In this document: positions 23,929 to 31,537 of the stretch, piece after piece
Layout of the letters: each line of letters begins with the position of its first letter
Numbering within the stretch: the first letter of the stretch is position 1
Source of the DNA: Candidatus Omnitrophota bacterium
GTDB lineage: Bacteria > Omnitrophota > Gorgyraeia > Duberdicusellales > 4484-171
Assembly: GCA_014729775.1 (NCBI GenBank)
Contig: WJJJ01000034.1
Coordinates: 1-42,469 of the forward strand
DNA length: 42,469 bases
Reading direction: 5' to 3'
Translations under genes and position numbers: made by a program
The notes under the pieces: generated by a model
Seen by the model: only the letters and a program-made list of their open reading frames with translations
Told to the model about the DNA's origin: nothing
Databases searched by the model: none

Positions 23929-25226
23929 CCGTTCCCTCTCTCCCGCCGCATTCTGATACTCTCACCGCGATCCTTTCCGACCGTCCGGCCCGCCGCCCTG
24001 ATCAGGGCTTCCAGAGACTTCCGTACCCCCAGAGGTGCCCCTTTCTGCGGTTTTCCGGGATAAATCTGATAATGCTGCCGGTACCGTGCCGGAGTAAGAT
24101 CCGGCATGATCACGTTTGCGCCGCAGCGCAGCGCCTGTTCCCGCGCCGGCGCGTCCCGGGTCGCCAGCGCAGTGGTAGCCGGAAGATGCGTATCCGGACA
24201 AAGAATGCGGGTGAGCGCCACGGCGCGCAGCGCCCGCAAAGAATCCCCGGGATCTTCTTTTCCCAAAGGAGTACCGGGATGCGGAATAAAGGGCCCTATC
24301 CCGACCATATCCAGATCCAAGCTCCGCAGACAGCATACATCCCGCGCCAATATACGGTCGGTCTGCCCGGGCACACCGGTAAGCAGACCCGATCCTGTCT
24401 GATAATGCAGTTGTTTGAGCCAACGGATACAACGAAACCGCTGCGCATAGGATGAATCCGGCTTCAGCATCCGGTACAGTGCCCGGTCCGATGTTTCAAA
24501 CTTCAGCAAATACCTGTCCGTTCCCGATTCCCGCAGTTGCCGGTATTCGGAAAACGTTTTTTCGCCGCTGCTGAGCGTCACCGCACAGGAAAAATCTTTT
24601 TTTATCCGTCTGATCAAGGTACACAATTCTCCCAGAGGATAACCGCACTCATCACCAGACTGCAGTACGACCGTCCGGTATCCCAGTTCGGCGGCCGCCC
24701 GTGCGGCACGGTAGATCTCCTCCGGATTCATCCGATATCTTGTCACGCCGCGGTGCTGCCTTCTGATACCGCAATACATGCAGTCCCGCCGACAGATGTT
24801 CGAAAATTCGATGATCGCCCGCAAATGCACCTCCCGGCCGCAAAACACCTCCCGCACGGTATCAGCGCTGGTAAAGAGCGCGGCATCATCTTTTCCGGCC
24901 AGCGCCGCAGCGAGCTGATCCTGGGAATGATACCGTTCAAACGCATAAAGCCGCAAGGCAACCGCGCGGATGTTGCGGATTGTATCCGCAGGCAGGCGGG
25001 CTCCTCCATAGATCAGCAGACCGAACGAATCACTGATCCGGATCCGGCAGAGATCAAACCGGTCTGCATCCGGAGGCAGATCGCCGTCAAGAAAGGACCA
25101 TCGCTTGCCTCTGACCTCGGCCAGTTGTAGGGTCGCCGGATTCTCGCCCAGCCAGCGGCACAGTGCACGAAAGCGAATTAATCCTTCAGAAATAAAGATC
25201 CCGTTCGCCGTTTTTGATCCGCTCAT
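23925..25226 (-). CDS. hydE: [FeFe]-hydrogenase maturase HydE with N-terminal extension
   Basis: A radical SAM enzyme of H-cluster assembly that processes the iron-cysteine complex made by HydG. The CxxxCxxC motif is CRRDCMYC, followed by VLQSGDECGY, LLTGVPGQT and GIGPFIPHPGTPLG, all typical of HydE. The enzyme proper begins near QDQLAAALAGKD. Before it lies an open, coding-like stretch of about 85-100 residues (LQLAEVRGKRWSFLDGD; RIRISDSFGLLIYGGARLP) that is vaguely GAF-like and not usual for HydE. No good start exists between the hydG stop and that stretch, so I use ATG 25226, overlapping hydG by 41 bases. A shorter form from TTG near 24965 is possible. Confidence 0.88.
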   Translation of the reverse strand: MSGSKTANGIFISEGLIRFRALCRWLGENPATLQLAEVRGKRWSFLDGDLPPDADRFDLCRIRISDSFGLLIYGGARLPADTIRNIRAVALRLYAFERYHSQDQLAAALAGKDDAALFTSADTVREVFCGREVHLRAIIEFSNICRRDCMYCGIRRQHRGVTRYRMNPEEIYRAARAAAELGYRTVVLQSGDECGYPLGELCTLIRRIKKDFSCAVTLSSGEKTFSEYRQLRESGTDRYLLKFETSDRALYRMLKPDSSYAQRFRCIRWLKQLHYQTGSGLLTGVPGQTDRILARDVCCLRSLDLDMVGIGPFIPHPGTPLGKEDPGDSLRALRAVALTRILCPDTHLPATTALATRDAPAREQALRCGANVIMPDLTPARYRQHYQIYPGKPQKGAPLGVRKSLEALIRAAGRTVGKDRGESIRMRRERGNG

Positions 25227-26682
25227 AATATTCGATGAATTGAGGATAGACCGCCGGGAGCATCCGCCGGATCTCGTCAATCTCGGCATCAAGGACCCGT
25301 TCCCCGGCCGCCTGCGTCTCTTCGCTGGCAAAATCATCGATCCACTCTCGGAAAGTCAGGACCGCGTTCAACTTGCAGAATTTCCCTTCCTGCCCGGTGC
25401 GCAGTAAATCCATTATGCATTTTCCGGTTCGTCCGCAGCGATACCCTGCGGTGCAAAAGGAAGTGATCAATCCCCGCTGTGCGAATTCACGAATAAGCTC
25501 ATCCAGACTTCGCGTATCGCCCAAAAGAAACTGCTGACGGTCCTGATCCTGAGTCCGTGTCGCGTCGCTGTACCCTCCGATCCCGATCCGGGTAGAGGCA
25601 TCGGTCTGGGTAATACCGCGGTCAAGCGAAAGACTCCGGATCCGGGGAGTTTCCCTGGCGGTAATAATCATTCCGGTATAGGGCACCGCCAGCCGTATCA
25701 CGGTGATCAAGCGCAGGAAATCTTCATCATTTACCCGGTAGGGAGAATTCTTCGTCACCGCAGAGTTTGCCGCGGGTTCCAAACGCGGGAAGGAAATCGT
25801 ATGCGGACCGATGCCGAACCGGGCCTCCAGTTCATGAGAATGCGCCACCAGGCCTAAGACCTCAAACCGCCAGTCGTAAAGACCGAACAACGCCCCCAGC
25901 CCCACATCGTCCACCCCGGCGTCGAACGCCCGGTGCATCGAGTATAACCTCCATTGATAATCGCCTTTGACGGTGTGTGAGGGATGCATTCTGCGATAGG
26001 TCGAATGATGATAGGTTTCCTGAAAGACCTGATAGGTGCCGATCCCGACTTCCCGGAGCCGGATGAGATCCTCGATAGATAACGGCGGCGCGTTCACGTT
26101 CACCCGGCGGATTTGTCCGTAGCCGTGACGGGTCTTTTCCTTGACCCCGTAAATGGTCTTAATCGACCGCTCCATGTATTCTGTATCGTTTTGCGGATGC
26201 TCTCCGTACACAACGATAAGCCGCTTGTGTCCTATTTTCCCCGCGAGCACCCCGGCTTCCTCCCGGATCTCTTCTGCGGATAATACTTTCCGCCGCGCTC
26301 CCGGGTGCGAAGTGCGGAACCCGCAGTACAGACAGTCGTTCACGCAGTAATTGCCCAGATACAGAGGCGCGAAGGTCACGATCCGGTTATCGTATACCTT
26401 TTTTTTGACCGCCAGAGCCGCCCGGTCAAGCTCAGCCCGGGTATCCGGGTCTTTTACCGCCAGCAGGAGCGCGGTCTCCTTCAGAGACAGCGTTTCCACC
26501 GCCAGCGACTTGGCGACAATATCTTTTACCTGTTCTTTGTCCGGCTCCCCTGTTTCGTGCAGAAGACGTTCCATGCGCGCATCATCAATAAAGTCACCTC
26601 CTCCTCCGGTGTATTTCACAATTTGACCGGGTTGAATTCTGCGGCTGATCCACCGGGTAAGTGATTCACTTCGATCGTTCAT
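25186..26682 (-). CDS. hydG: [FeFe]-hydrogenase maturase HydG (tyrosine lyase)
   Basis: Cleaves tyrosine to supply the CO and CN ligands of the H-cluster. The radical SAM motif is CVNDCLYCGFR. HPQNDTEYM, QETYHHSTYRRMHP, GALFGLYDWRFEVLGL and ITARETP are HydG signatures. The C-terminal motif for the extra iron-sulfur cluster normally reads CTACYR and has a later Cys; here it is CTAGYRCGRTGKC (from residue 410), with a later Cys436. The second ligand is thus Gly, with two additional cysteines nearby. The ORF track starts at 26979 inside hydF. ATG 26682 overlaps the hydF stop as ATGA and gives 498 residues, the normal start. Confidence 0.93.
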   Translation of the reverse strand: MNDRSESLTRWISRRIQPGQIVKYTGGGGDFIDDARMERLLHETGEPDKEQVKDIVAKSLAVETLSLKETALLLAVKDPDTRAELDRAALAVKKKVYDNRIVTFAPLYLGNYCVNDCLYCGFRTSHPGARRKVLSAEEIREEAGVLAGKIGHKRLIVVYGEHPQNDTEYMERSIKTIYGVKEKTRHGYGQIRRVNVNAPPLSIEDLIRLREVGIGTYQVFQETYHHSTYRRMHPSHTVKGDYQWRLYSMHRAFDAGVDDVGLGALFGLYDWRFEVLGLVAHSHELEARFGIGPHTISFPRLEPAANSAVTKNSPYRVNDEDFLRLITVIRLAVPYTGMIITARETPRIRSLSLDRGITQTDASTRIGIGGYSDATRTQDQDRQQFLLGDTRSLDELIREFAQRGLITSFCTAGYRCGRTGKCIMDLLRTGQEGKFCKLNAVLTFREWIDDFASEETQAAGERVLDAEIDEIRRMLPAVYPQFIEYYERIKNGERDLYF

Positions 26683-27947
26683 TTTTCCCCCTTTTGCATG
26701 CGCAGCGCCTTTTGCCGGCGCTGAAACCGGTCCAATGCCGCCGGAAACGGTGAAAGAACCCGGGACAGCACTCCCTGAAGAAAAGCAATACACAGCCCGT
26801 AATTGGTCAGAGGAACTCCGGCCTCTTTGGCTTTTTGAATACGCATCAGTTTTTCCCGGCGGGTGATCATACAGCCGCCGCAATGTACGATCAGCGAATA
26901 ATCCGAAAGACGAGCGGGAAAATCCCTGCCGGCGCATACGTCGAATCGTACCTCTCCGCCGGCGTACTGCCGGAACCACCGGGGAATCTTCACCCGTCCG
27001 ATATCGTCCTGGATCGGATGATGACTGCAGCTTTCAGCTATCAGCACCCGGTCTCCTGGCTTTATCCGGGCAATCATCGCCGCCGCGGCCGCCTCTTCGA
27101 CCAGATCTCCTTTGTACCGGGCGAACAGAATAGAAAACGTCGTGCATTTCACCTGAGCGGGAGTATCCGCGACCATCTTCAGGACCACCTGAGAATCACA
27201 TGCGACAATATCCGGCATCACTCTTAACTGCCGGTACACATGGGCATATTCCCGTTCCTTCACCACCATCATTGCCGCGTCGTGATCAAGCGCGTCCCGG
27301 ATCGTCTGCACCTGAGGCAGAATGAGCCGGCCCTTGGGCGCCTGCAGATCAATAGGGACCACCAGCACTCCTAATCCTCCAGCTGGGAGGAGATCACCGA
27401 TCAGCGGCGGCGGATGCACAAAATCTTCCGGACAGATCTCAATCAGATATCGTTTCAACCGGCTCAACGTGGCTTCTTTCGCCGCCGGATCCGTACTTGC
27501 GCTGACGAGCACGTGCGCCGAATGGGCGCTCAGCTCATCACGGAACTTCGCCGAGGGCGGACATTGATCCACCTTATTGATCACGATTACCAAAGGAGCC
27601 TTGCGGCGGCGGGCTTCCGCAGCGATTTTCGCTTCGAACTCTCCCCATATATCCGGCTCCACTAAAAGAACGTATATATCGGCCCGGTCGAAAATTAAGG
27701 AAGTTTTTTCAACGCGCTGAGCGGAAAGAGCCGAAACATCGTCTATCCCCCCGGTATCCAAGAACACCACCGGTCCCAGAGGAAGAAGCTCCATCGGTTT
27801 TTCCACCACGTCGGTAGTCGTCCCCGGAATCGGTGAGGTAATCGCCACCCGCTGATCGGTGAGGTGATTCAGGAACGTCGACTTCCCGACATTGGTCCTT
27901 CCGAAAAGCCCTATCTGCAATCGGAGTGATTTCGGCGTTTTAAACAT
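26679..27947 (-). CDS. hydF: [FeFe]-hydrogenase maturation GTPase HydF
   Basis: The scaffold/carrier that delivers the binuclear iron precursor to apo-HydA. The GTPase domain has the P-loop GRTNVGKS (residues 16-23), G3 DTGG and G4 NKVD. A dimerisation domain follows. The C-terminal cluster-binding part contains ESCSHH and VHCGGCM, matching the CxHx(n)CxxC ligand motif. Its 422 residues are normal. The ATG overlaps the end of the aspartate ammonia-lyase gene by 8 bases. Order: aspA, hydF, hydG, hydE, all tightly coupled. Confidence 0.95.
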   Translation of the reverse strand: MFKTPKSLRLQIGLFGRTNVGKSTFLNHLTDQRVAITSPIPGTTTDVVEKPMELLPLGPVVFLDTGGIDDVSALSAQRVEKTSLIFDRADIYVLLVEPDIWGEFEAKIAAEARRRKAPLVIVINKVDQCPPSAKFRDELSAHSAHVLVSASTDPAAKEATLSRLKRYLIEICPEDFVHPPPLIGDLLPAGGLGVLVVPIDLQAPKGRLILPQVQTIRDALDHDAAMMVVKEREYAHVYRQLRVMPDIVACDSQVVLKMVADTPAQVKCTTFSILFARYKGDLVEEAAAAAMIARIKPGDRVLIAESCSHHPIQDDIGRVKIPRWFRQYAGGEVRFDVCAGRDFPARLSDYSLIVHCGGCMITRREKLMRIQKAKEAGVPLTNYGLCIAFLQGVLSRVLSPFPAALDRFQRRQKALRMQKGEK

Positions 27948-29319
27948 CTTCTCGGTACCCCAACGCCGTAATTCGGTCAGCCGAGAGTACCCCGGCCACC
28001 GCTTCTTCGCCCAGCTTTTCTGCCAGGAAGGTCCGAAACGAACCTCCTGCCTGATTCCGGAACTCCCGGACTAATTCCGTCGCGCGATCATACCCGATCA
28101 GAGGAAGGAACGCGGTAATGATCGTCACGCTTCGCTCCACCGCCGCTTGGCATCGCTCCCGCGACGCGTCGATTGCCTCAACACAGGGCCGCAGCATCTC
28201 TGCGGCCGCACGCAGCGCATCGAGCTGCTGCAAGAGCGCATCGGCCAGCAGCGGCAGGAATTCGTTGATCTGAAGCGTAGCGCGCGAGGCCGCGTCGCTC
28301 ACGATCCCCTCCTGCGCCCGGGCGTAAATCCCGGCCTGAATGACGGCTTCACACACGACCGGATTAACCTTGCCCGGCATCAAAGACGATCCGGCTTGGG
28401 CCGGCGGAAGACGGATCTCCCCCAGAAAATGAAGCAGGCGGAGATCATTGGCTATTTTTATGAAATTCTGCGCGCAGGCATTCAGCACTCCCGAAACCTC
28501 CACGCAGGCATCGGAATTGGCCGTCTCTCCGACAAGATTTTCCCCGCGGGTGATCCCGGCGCCGCTTACCGCCCGAAGTTTTTCGTTCACCAGAAAAATA
28601 TAACTTCGCGGCGCCGTCAGCCCGGTGCCGACGGCGGTCCCGCCGATATTCACCACCCGCATCCGTTCCTTACATTTACACGTTCGCCACCGGTCGCGCG
28701 ACAACGCGTCGGCAAATCCGGAAAATTCAGCCCCGAGCGTGATCGGCACCGCTTCCTGGAGCTCGGTACGTCCAATCTTCACGATCCCGGCAAACTCCTT
28801 TTCCTTGGATTGCATTGCTCCCTGAAGGAAGGCAATCGCCTCTTCCAGCCGGTTGAGCATGCGAATCGCGGCGATCTTCAGCGCCGTAGGCAGTACGTCA
28901 TTGGTAGACTGATGCAAGTTCACTTGGGCAAGCGGATGAATATATCCGTAATCTCCCCGTGGGCGTCCCGCTAGTTCAAGGGCACGGTTGGCGATTACTT
29001 CGTTCAAATTCATGTGGGTAGAAGTGCCGGCGCCGCCCTGCAGAGCATCGACTACAAACTGATCCGACCACTTCCCGTCGACGATTTCACGACAGGCTCC
29101 TCCGATATACGAAGCCTTTTCCGGAGGCAAGAACCCCAATTCTGCGTTCGTATCAGCGCACACCTGTTTTACCAGGGCGCCGGCCCGGATCAACGCCGCG
29201 TGCACCGGCCGGCCGGCCGCCGAGAAATTACGCCGGGCCCGTTCGGTATGAATGCCCCAGTAGCATGCCGCGGGAACGCTCAACTCGCCCAGCAGATCAT
29301 GTTCGACCCGGTATTCCAT
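27940..29319 (-). CDS. aspA: aspartate ammonia-lyase
   Basis: Converts L-aspartate to fumarate and ammonium (459 residues; fumarase/aspartase superfamily). Motifs: GGAGTSTHMNLNEVIANRA, HQSTNDVLPTA, VGTGLTAP and the signature loop GSSLMPGKVNPV. Fumarase is excluded only by overall similarity, so some doubt remains. An aspartase gene beside hydE, hydF and hydG occurs in other anaerobes, and the ammonium may feed the nitrogen of the azadithiolate bridge (inference). GAGGAG lies 6 bases before the ATG. It overlaps hydF. Confidence 0.88.
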   Translation of the reverse strand: MEYRVEHDLLGELSVPAACYWGIHTERARRNFSAAGRPVHAALIRAGALVKQVCADTNAELGFLPPEKASYIGGACREIVDGKWSDQFVVDALQGGAGTSTHMNLNEVIANRALELAGRPRGDYGYIHPLAQVNLHQSTNDVLPTALKIAAIRMLNRLEEAIAFLQGAMQSKEKEFAGIVKIGRTELQEAVPITLGAEFSGFADALSRDRWRTCKCKERMRVVNIGGTAVGTGLTAPRSYIFLVNEKLRAVSGAGITRGENLVGETANSDACVEVSGVLNACAQNFIKIANDLRLLHFLGEIRLPPAQAGSSLMPGKVNPVVCEAVIQAGIYARAQEGIVSDAASRATLQINEFLPLLADALLQQLDALRAAAEMLRPCVEAIDASRERCQAAVERSVTIITAFLPLIGYDRATELVREFRNQAGGSFRTFLAEKLGEEAVAGVLSADRITALGYREDV

Positions 29320-29429
29320 TGTCTTCTCCTCTTTATAGCTCCCCCTGCTCGATCCGCGATCCTGGCGGCATTGATACCAAAATGCGAAATCCCGTATCCA
29401 GGACCAGAATCCCGTCCGCCTCCAAAAAA

Positions 29430-29681
29430 TTATTTCCTCTTTCCCAGCGCTGATTTGACCGATACTCCGTCAATCGCGCCCAGCTTTCCGGTGAGTGCGC
29501 CAATTTCGTCGCTGGTGGCGTCCACGATCAGAGTGATCACACTGCAGGAACGTTCCGGATAAGGAACGCCCATCCGCCCGGCGATCAAAGCGCCGTATGC
29601 AGACAACACTGCATTCACCCGTGCCGCCGAGCGGTTACGGTCCTCGACGATAATCCCCACAAAACCGAGTCTCTTCTCCAT
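29430..29681 (-). CDS. TM1266-like putative [FeFe]-hydrogenase system regulator
   Basis: An 83-residue protein with an ACT/NikR-C-like fold: MEKRLGFVGIIVEDRNRSAARVN, then IAGRMGVPYPERSCSVITLIVDAT and GALTGKLGAIDGVSVKSA. This pattern is found beside hydrogenase maturation genes in many anaerobes and is annotated as a putative iron-only hydrogenase system regulator. It has no DNA-binding domain; the ligand is unknown. The ORF track begins at 29735 inside the terminator. ATG 29681 has GGAGG 7 bases upstream and a standard N-terminus. Confidence 0.88.
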   Translation of the reverse strand: MEKRLGFVGIIVEDRNRSAARVNAVLSAYGALIAGRMGVPYPERSCSVITLIVDATSDEIGALTGKLGAIDGVSVKSALGKRK

Positions 29682-29693
29682 GCGAATTCCTCC

Positions 29694-29732
29694 AAAAAAA
29701 ATCCCAGTCCTCTCCTGCGGGAAGACTGGGAT
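29694..29732 (-). terminator. intrinsic terminator between hydA1 and the maturation genes
   Basis: ATCCCAGTC pairs with GACTGGGAT (29732-29724 with 29709-29701), a 9-bp stem and 14-base loop, followed on the minus strand by seven uninterrupted T. The T-tract abuts the GGAGG of the TM1266-like gene. Transcripts from the hydrogenase operon should largely stop here, so maturation genes would need read-through or a promoter that I do not see. Confidence 0.85.
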
Positions 29733-29788
29733 CATTCCTTTCCCTTAGCTCAGGCCGGCCGCCCTCACCGCAGGTTTCCGTGTTCCTC

Positions 29789-31537
29789 TTATTTTTTATA
29801 CGTCGGACGCGGCTTGTACTTAGTATGCAGCAACTCGTGCGCTTTTTCACTTAACGGCGCGTCCAAAAACTTCTTGTACAATTCCTTGATGTAAGGATTA
29901 TCGTGCGCGTACTGAATTTCCCGATTTTCGTCATCCGAATAAAGGCCCTGCGCCCGGGCGGTCCGTAACTTATCGGTAACCCCGTAGGGCTGTCCGCCGC
30001 CGCCCACGCATCCTCCGGGGCAGGCCATTACCTCCACGAAATGATAGGGAGGCTCTTTCCCGGCCGCCAACGCTTCGCGTATCTTGTTCAACACATACTC
30101 CACATTGCCTATTCCGTGCGCGATCGCAATGCGAATCGGTGCCCCCTGGATTTCGACCGTCGTTTCCTTCACGCCTTTTAATCCCCGGACACTCTCGAAT
30201 TCCACCCGGGCGACATTCTTACCGGTCACGAAATAATGCGCGGTACGCAGGGCGGCTTCCATGACGCCGCCGGTCGCTCCGAAAATTACGCCGGCGCCGG
30301 TATACTCTCCGAGGATATGGTCGGATTCCTCTTCAGGAAGATTTTCAAAATCAATACCCGCCTGTTTAATCATACGCGCGATCTCCCGCGTCGTCAAAGA
30401 TACGTCAATATCCTGATATCCGGACGAAAACATCTCGTTACTCCGGCTGATTTCGTATTTTTTTGACGTGCAGGGCATCACCGAAACCATGAACATTTTC
30501 TCCGGATCTACATTCTGCTGCTTCGCGTAATAGGTTTTGGAAAGCACTCCCACCATCTCGTGGGGCGACTTGGCCGAAGAGAAATGTTCGATCATATCCG
30601 GATAAAATTTCTCCATAAAATCAACCCACGAAGGACAGCAGGTGGTAATAAGCGGCAGTTTCCCTTTTTTATGGGTAAAGCGCTGGACGAATTCCGACGC
30701 CTCCTCCATGACCGTAAGGTCGGCGCCGAATGACGTATCAAATACCGCCCGGAACCCCAGCCGGCGAAGGGCCGCGTACAGCTTCCCGGTAAGATTCTCT
30801 CCGTCTTTAAACCCGAACGCTTCGCCGATGGCGACACGAACGGCGGGAGCAATCTGCACTACACAATATTTCTCCTGATTATACAGCGCCTGCCACACTT
30901 TGCGCGTATCGTCATGCTCGGCGATCGCCCCGGTCGGACAATGAGCCGAACACTGGCCGCAGCGAATGCACGGACTCTCCCCCAGATTAATGTCCCCGGC
31001 CGGAGAAATGCGGGTCTTGATCCCCCGCTCTAAAAAAGACAACGCCCATACGTCCTGGTGATTTTGGCACACGTCCACACAGCGTCCGCACAGAATACAT
31101 TTATCGGGAACCAGCGTAATCGTCTTCGTCGAATCATCTTCGGGCAGGTTGCGCAAAAACTGATCATACGGCACCTGGCGGATACCGAAATCAGCGGCGA
31201 GCTTCTGCAGTTCACAGTTATTATTCCGGGCACACTGCAGGCAGTCGTTGGGATGATTGGAAAGGATAAGTTCCACGACCGTTCGGCGAACATCCTGAAG
31301 TTCGGCATCGTGGGTAATGATTTCCATTCCCGTTTCCAGCGGGGTGCAACAGGCGCGCAGCATCTTACTGCTTCCCTTGACCTTTACCACGCAGATTCCG
31401 CAGGCGGCAGTCGCGTCAAGATCCGGATGCTTACACAATACCGGAATATGTACATGCACCTTTTTCGCCGCGTCAAGAATGGTGGTTCCCTGTTTTACTT
31501 CAACCGGAATATCGTTGATTTTCGCTTTGACCATCAT
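29789..31537 (-). CDS. hydA: [FeFe]-hydrogenase catalytic subunit HydA1 (HydABC-type)
   Basis: The H2-forming or H2-oxidising subunit (582 residues) of a soluble NAD-linked complex. Domain order: [2Fe-2S] ferredoxin (about 1-75, AACGICVVKVKG), His-ligated [4Fe-4S] (HPNDCLQCARNNNCELQ), two [4Fe-4S] (CILCGRCVDVCQ, CIRCGQCSAHCPTG), then the H-cluster domain. H-cluster motifs are complete: TTCCPSW, MPCTSKKYE and ACPGGCVGGGGQP. It is a different lineage from HydA2. The start ATG overlaps the hydB1 stop (TAATG). It is the last gene before the terminator. Confidence 0.95.
   Translation of the reverse strand: MMVKAKINDIPVEVKQGTTILDAAKKVHVHIPVLCKHPDLDATAACGICVVKVKGSSKMLRACCTPLETGMEIITHDAELQDVRRTVVELILSNHPNDCLQCARNNNCELQKLAADFGIRQVPYDQFLRNLPEDDSTKTITLVPDKCILCGRCVDVCQNHQDVWALSFLERGIKTRISPAGDINLGESPCIRCGQCSAHCPTGAIAEHDDTRKVWQALYNQEKYCVVQIAPAVRVAIGEAFGFKDGENLTGKLYAALRRLGFRAVFDTSFGADLTVMEEASEFVQRFTHKKGKLPLITTCCPSWVDFMEKFYPDMIEHFSSAKSPHEMVGVLSKTYYAKQQNVDPEKMFMVSVMPCTSKKYEISRSNEMFSSGYQDIDVSLTTREIARMIKQAGIDFENLPEEESDHILGEYTGAGVIFGATGGVMEAALRTAHYFVTGKNVARVEFESVRGLKGVKETTVEIQGAPIRIAIAHGIGNVEYVLNKIREALAAGKEPPYHFVEVMACPGGCVGGGGQPYGVTDKLRTARAQGLYSDDENREIQYAHDNPYIKELYKKFLDAPLSEKAHELLHTKYKPRPTYKK

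Noticed and set aside
26683-26979. 99-residue N-terminal extension of HydG in the ORF track
   Set aside because: It overlaps hydF in another frame and is low-quality sequence; ATG 26682 gives the family-standard start with ATGA coupling.
29339-29429. Short gap between aspA and the TM1266-like gene
   Set aside because: No frame, hairpin or promoter stands out; treated as plain spacer.
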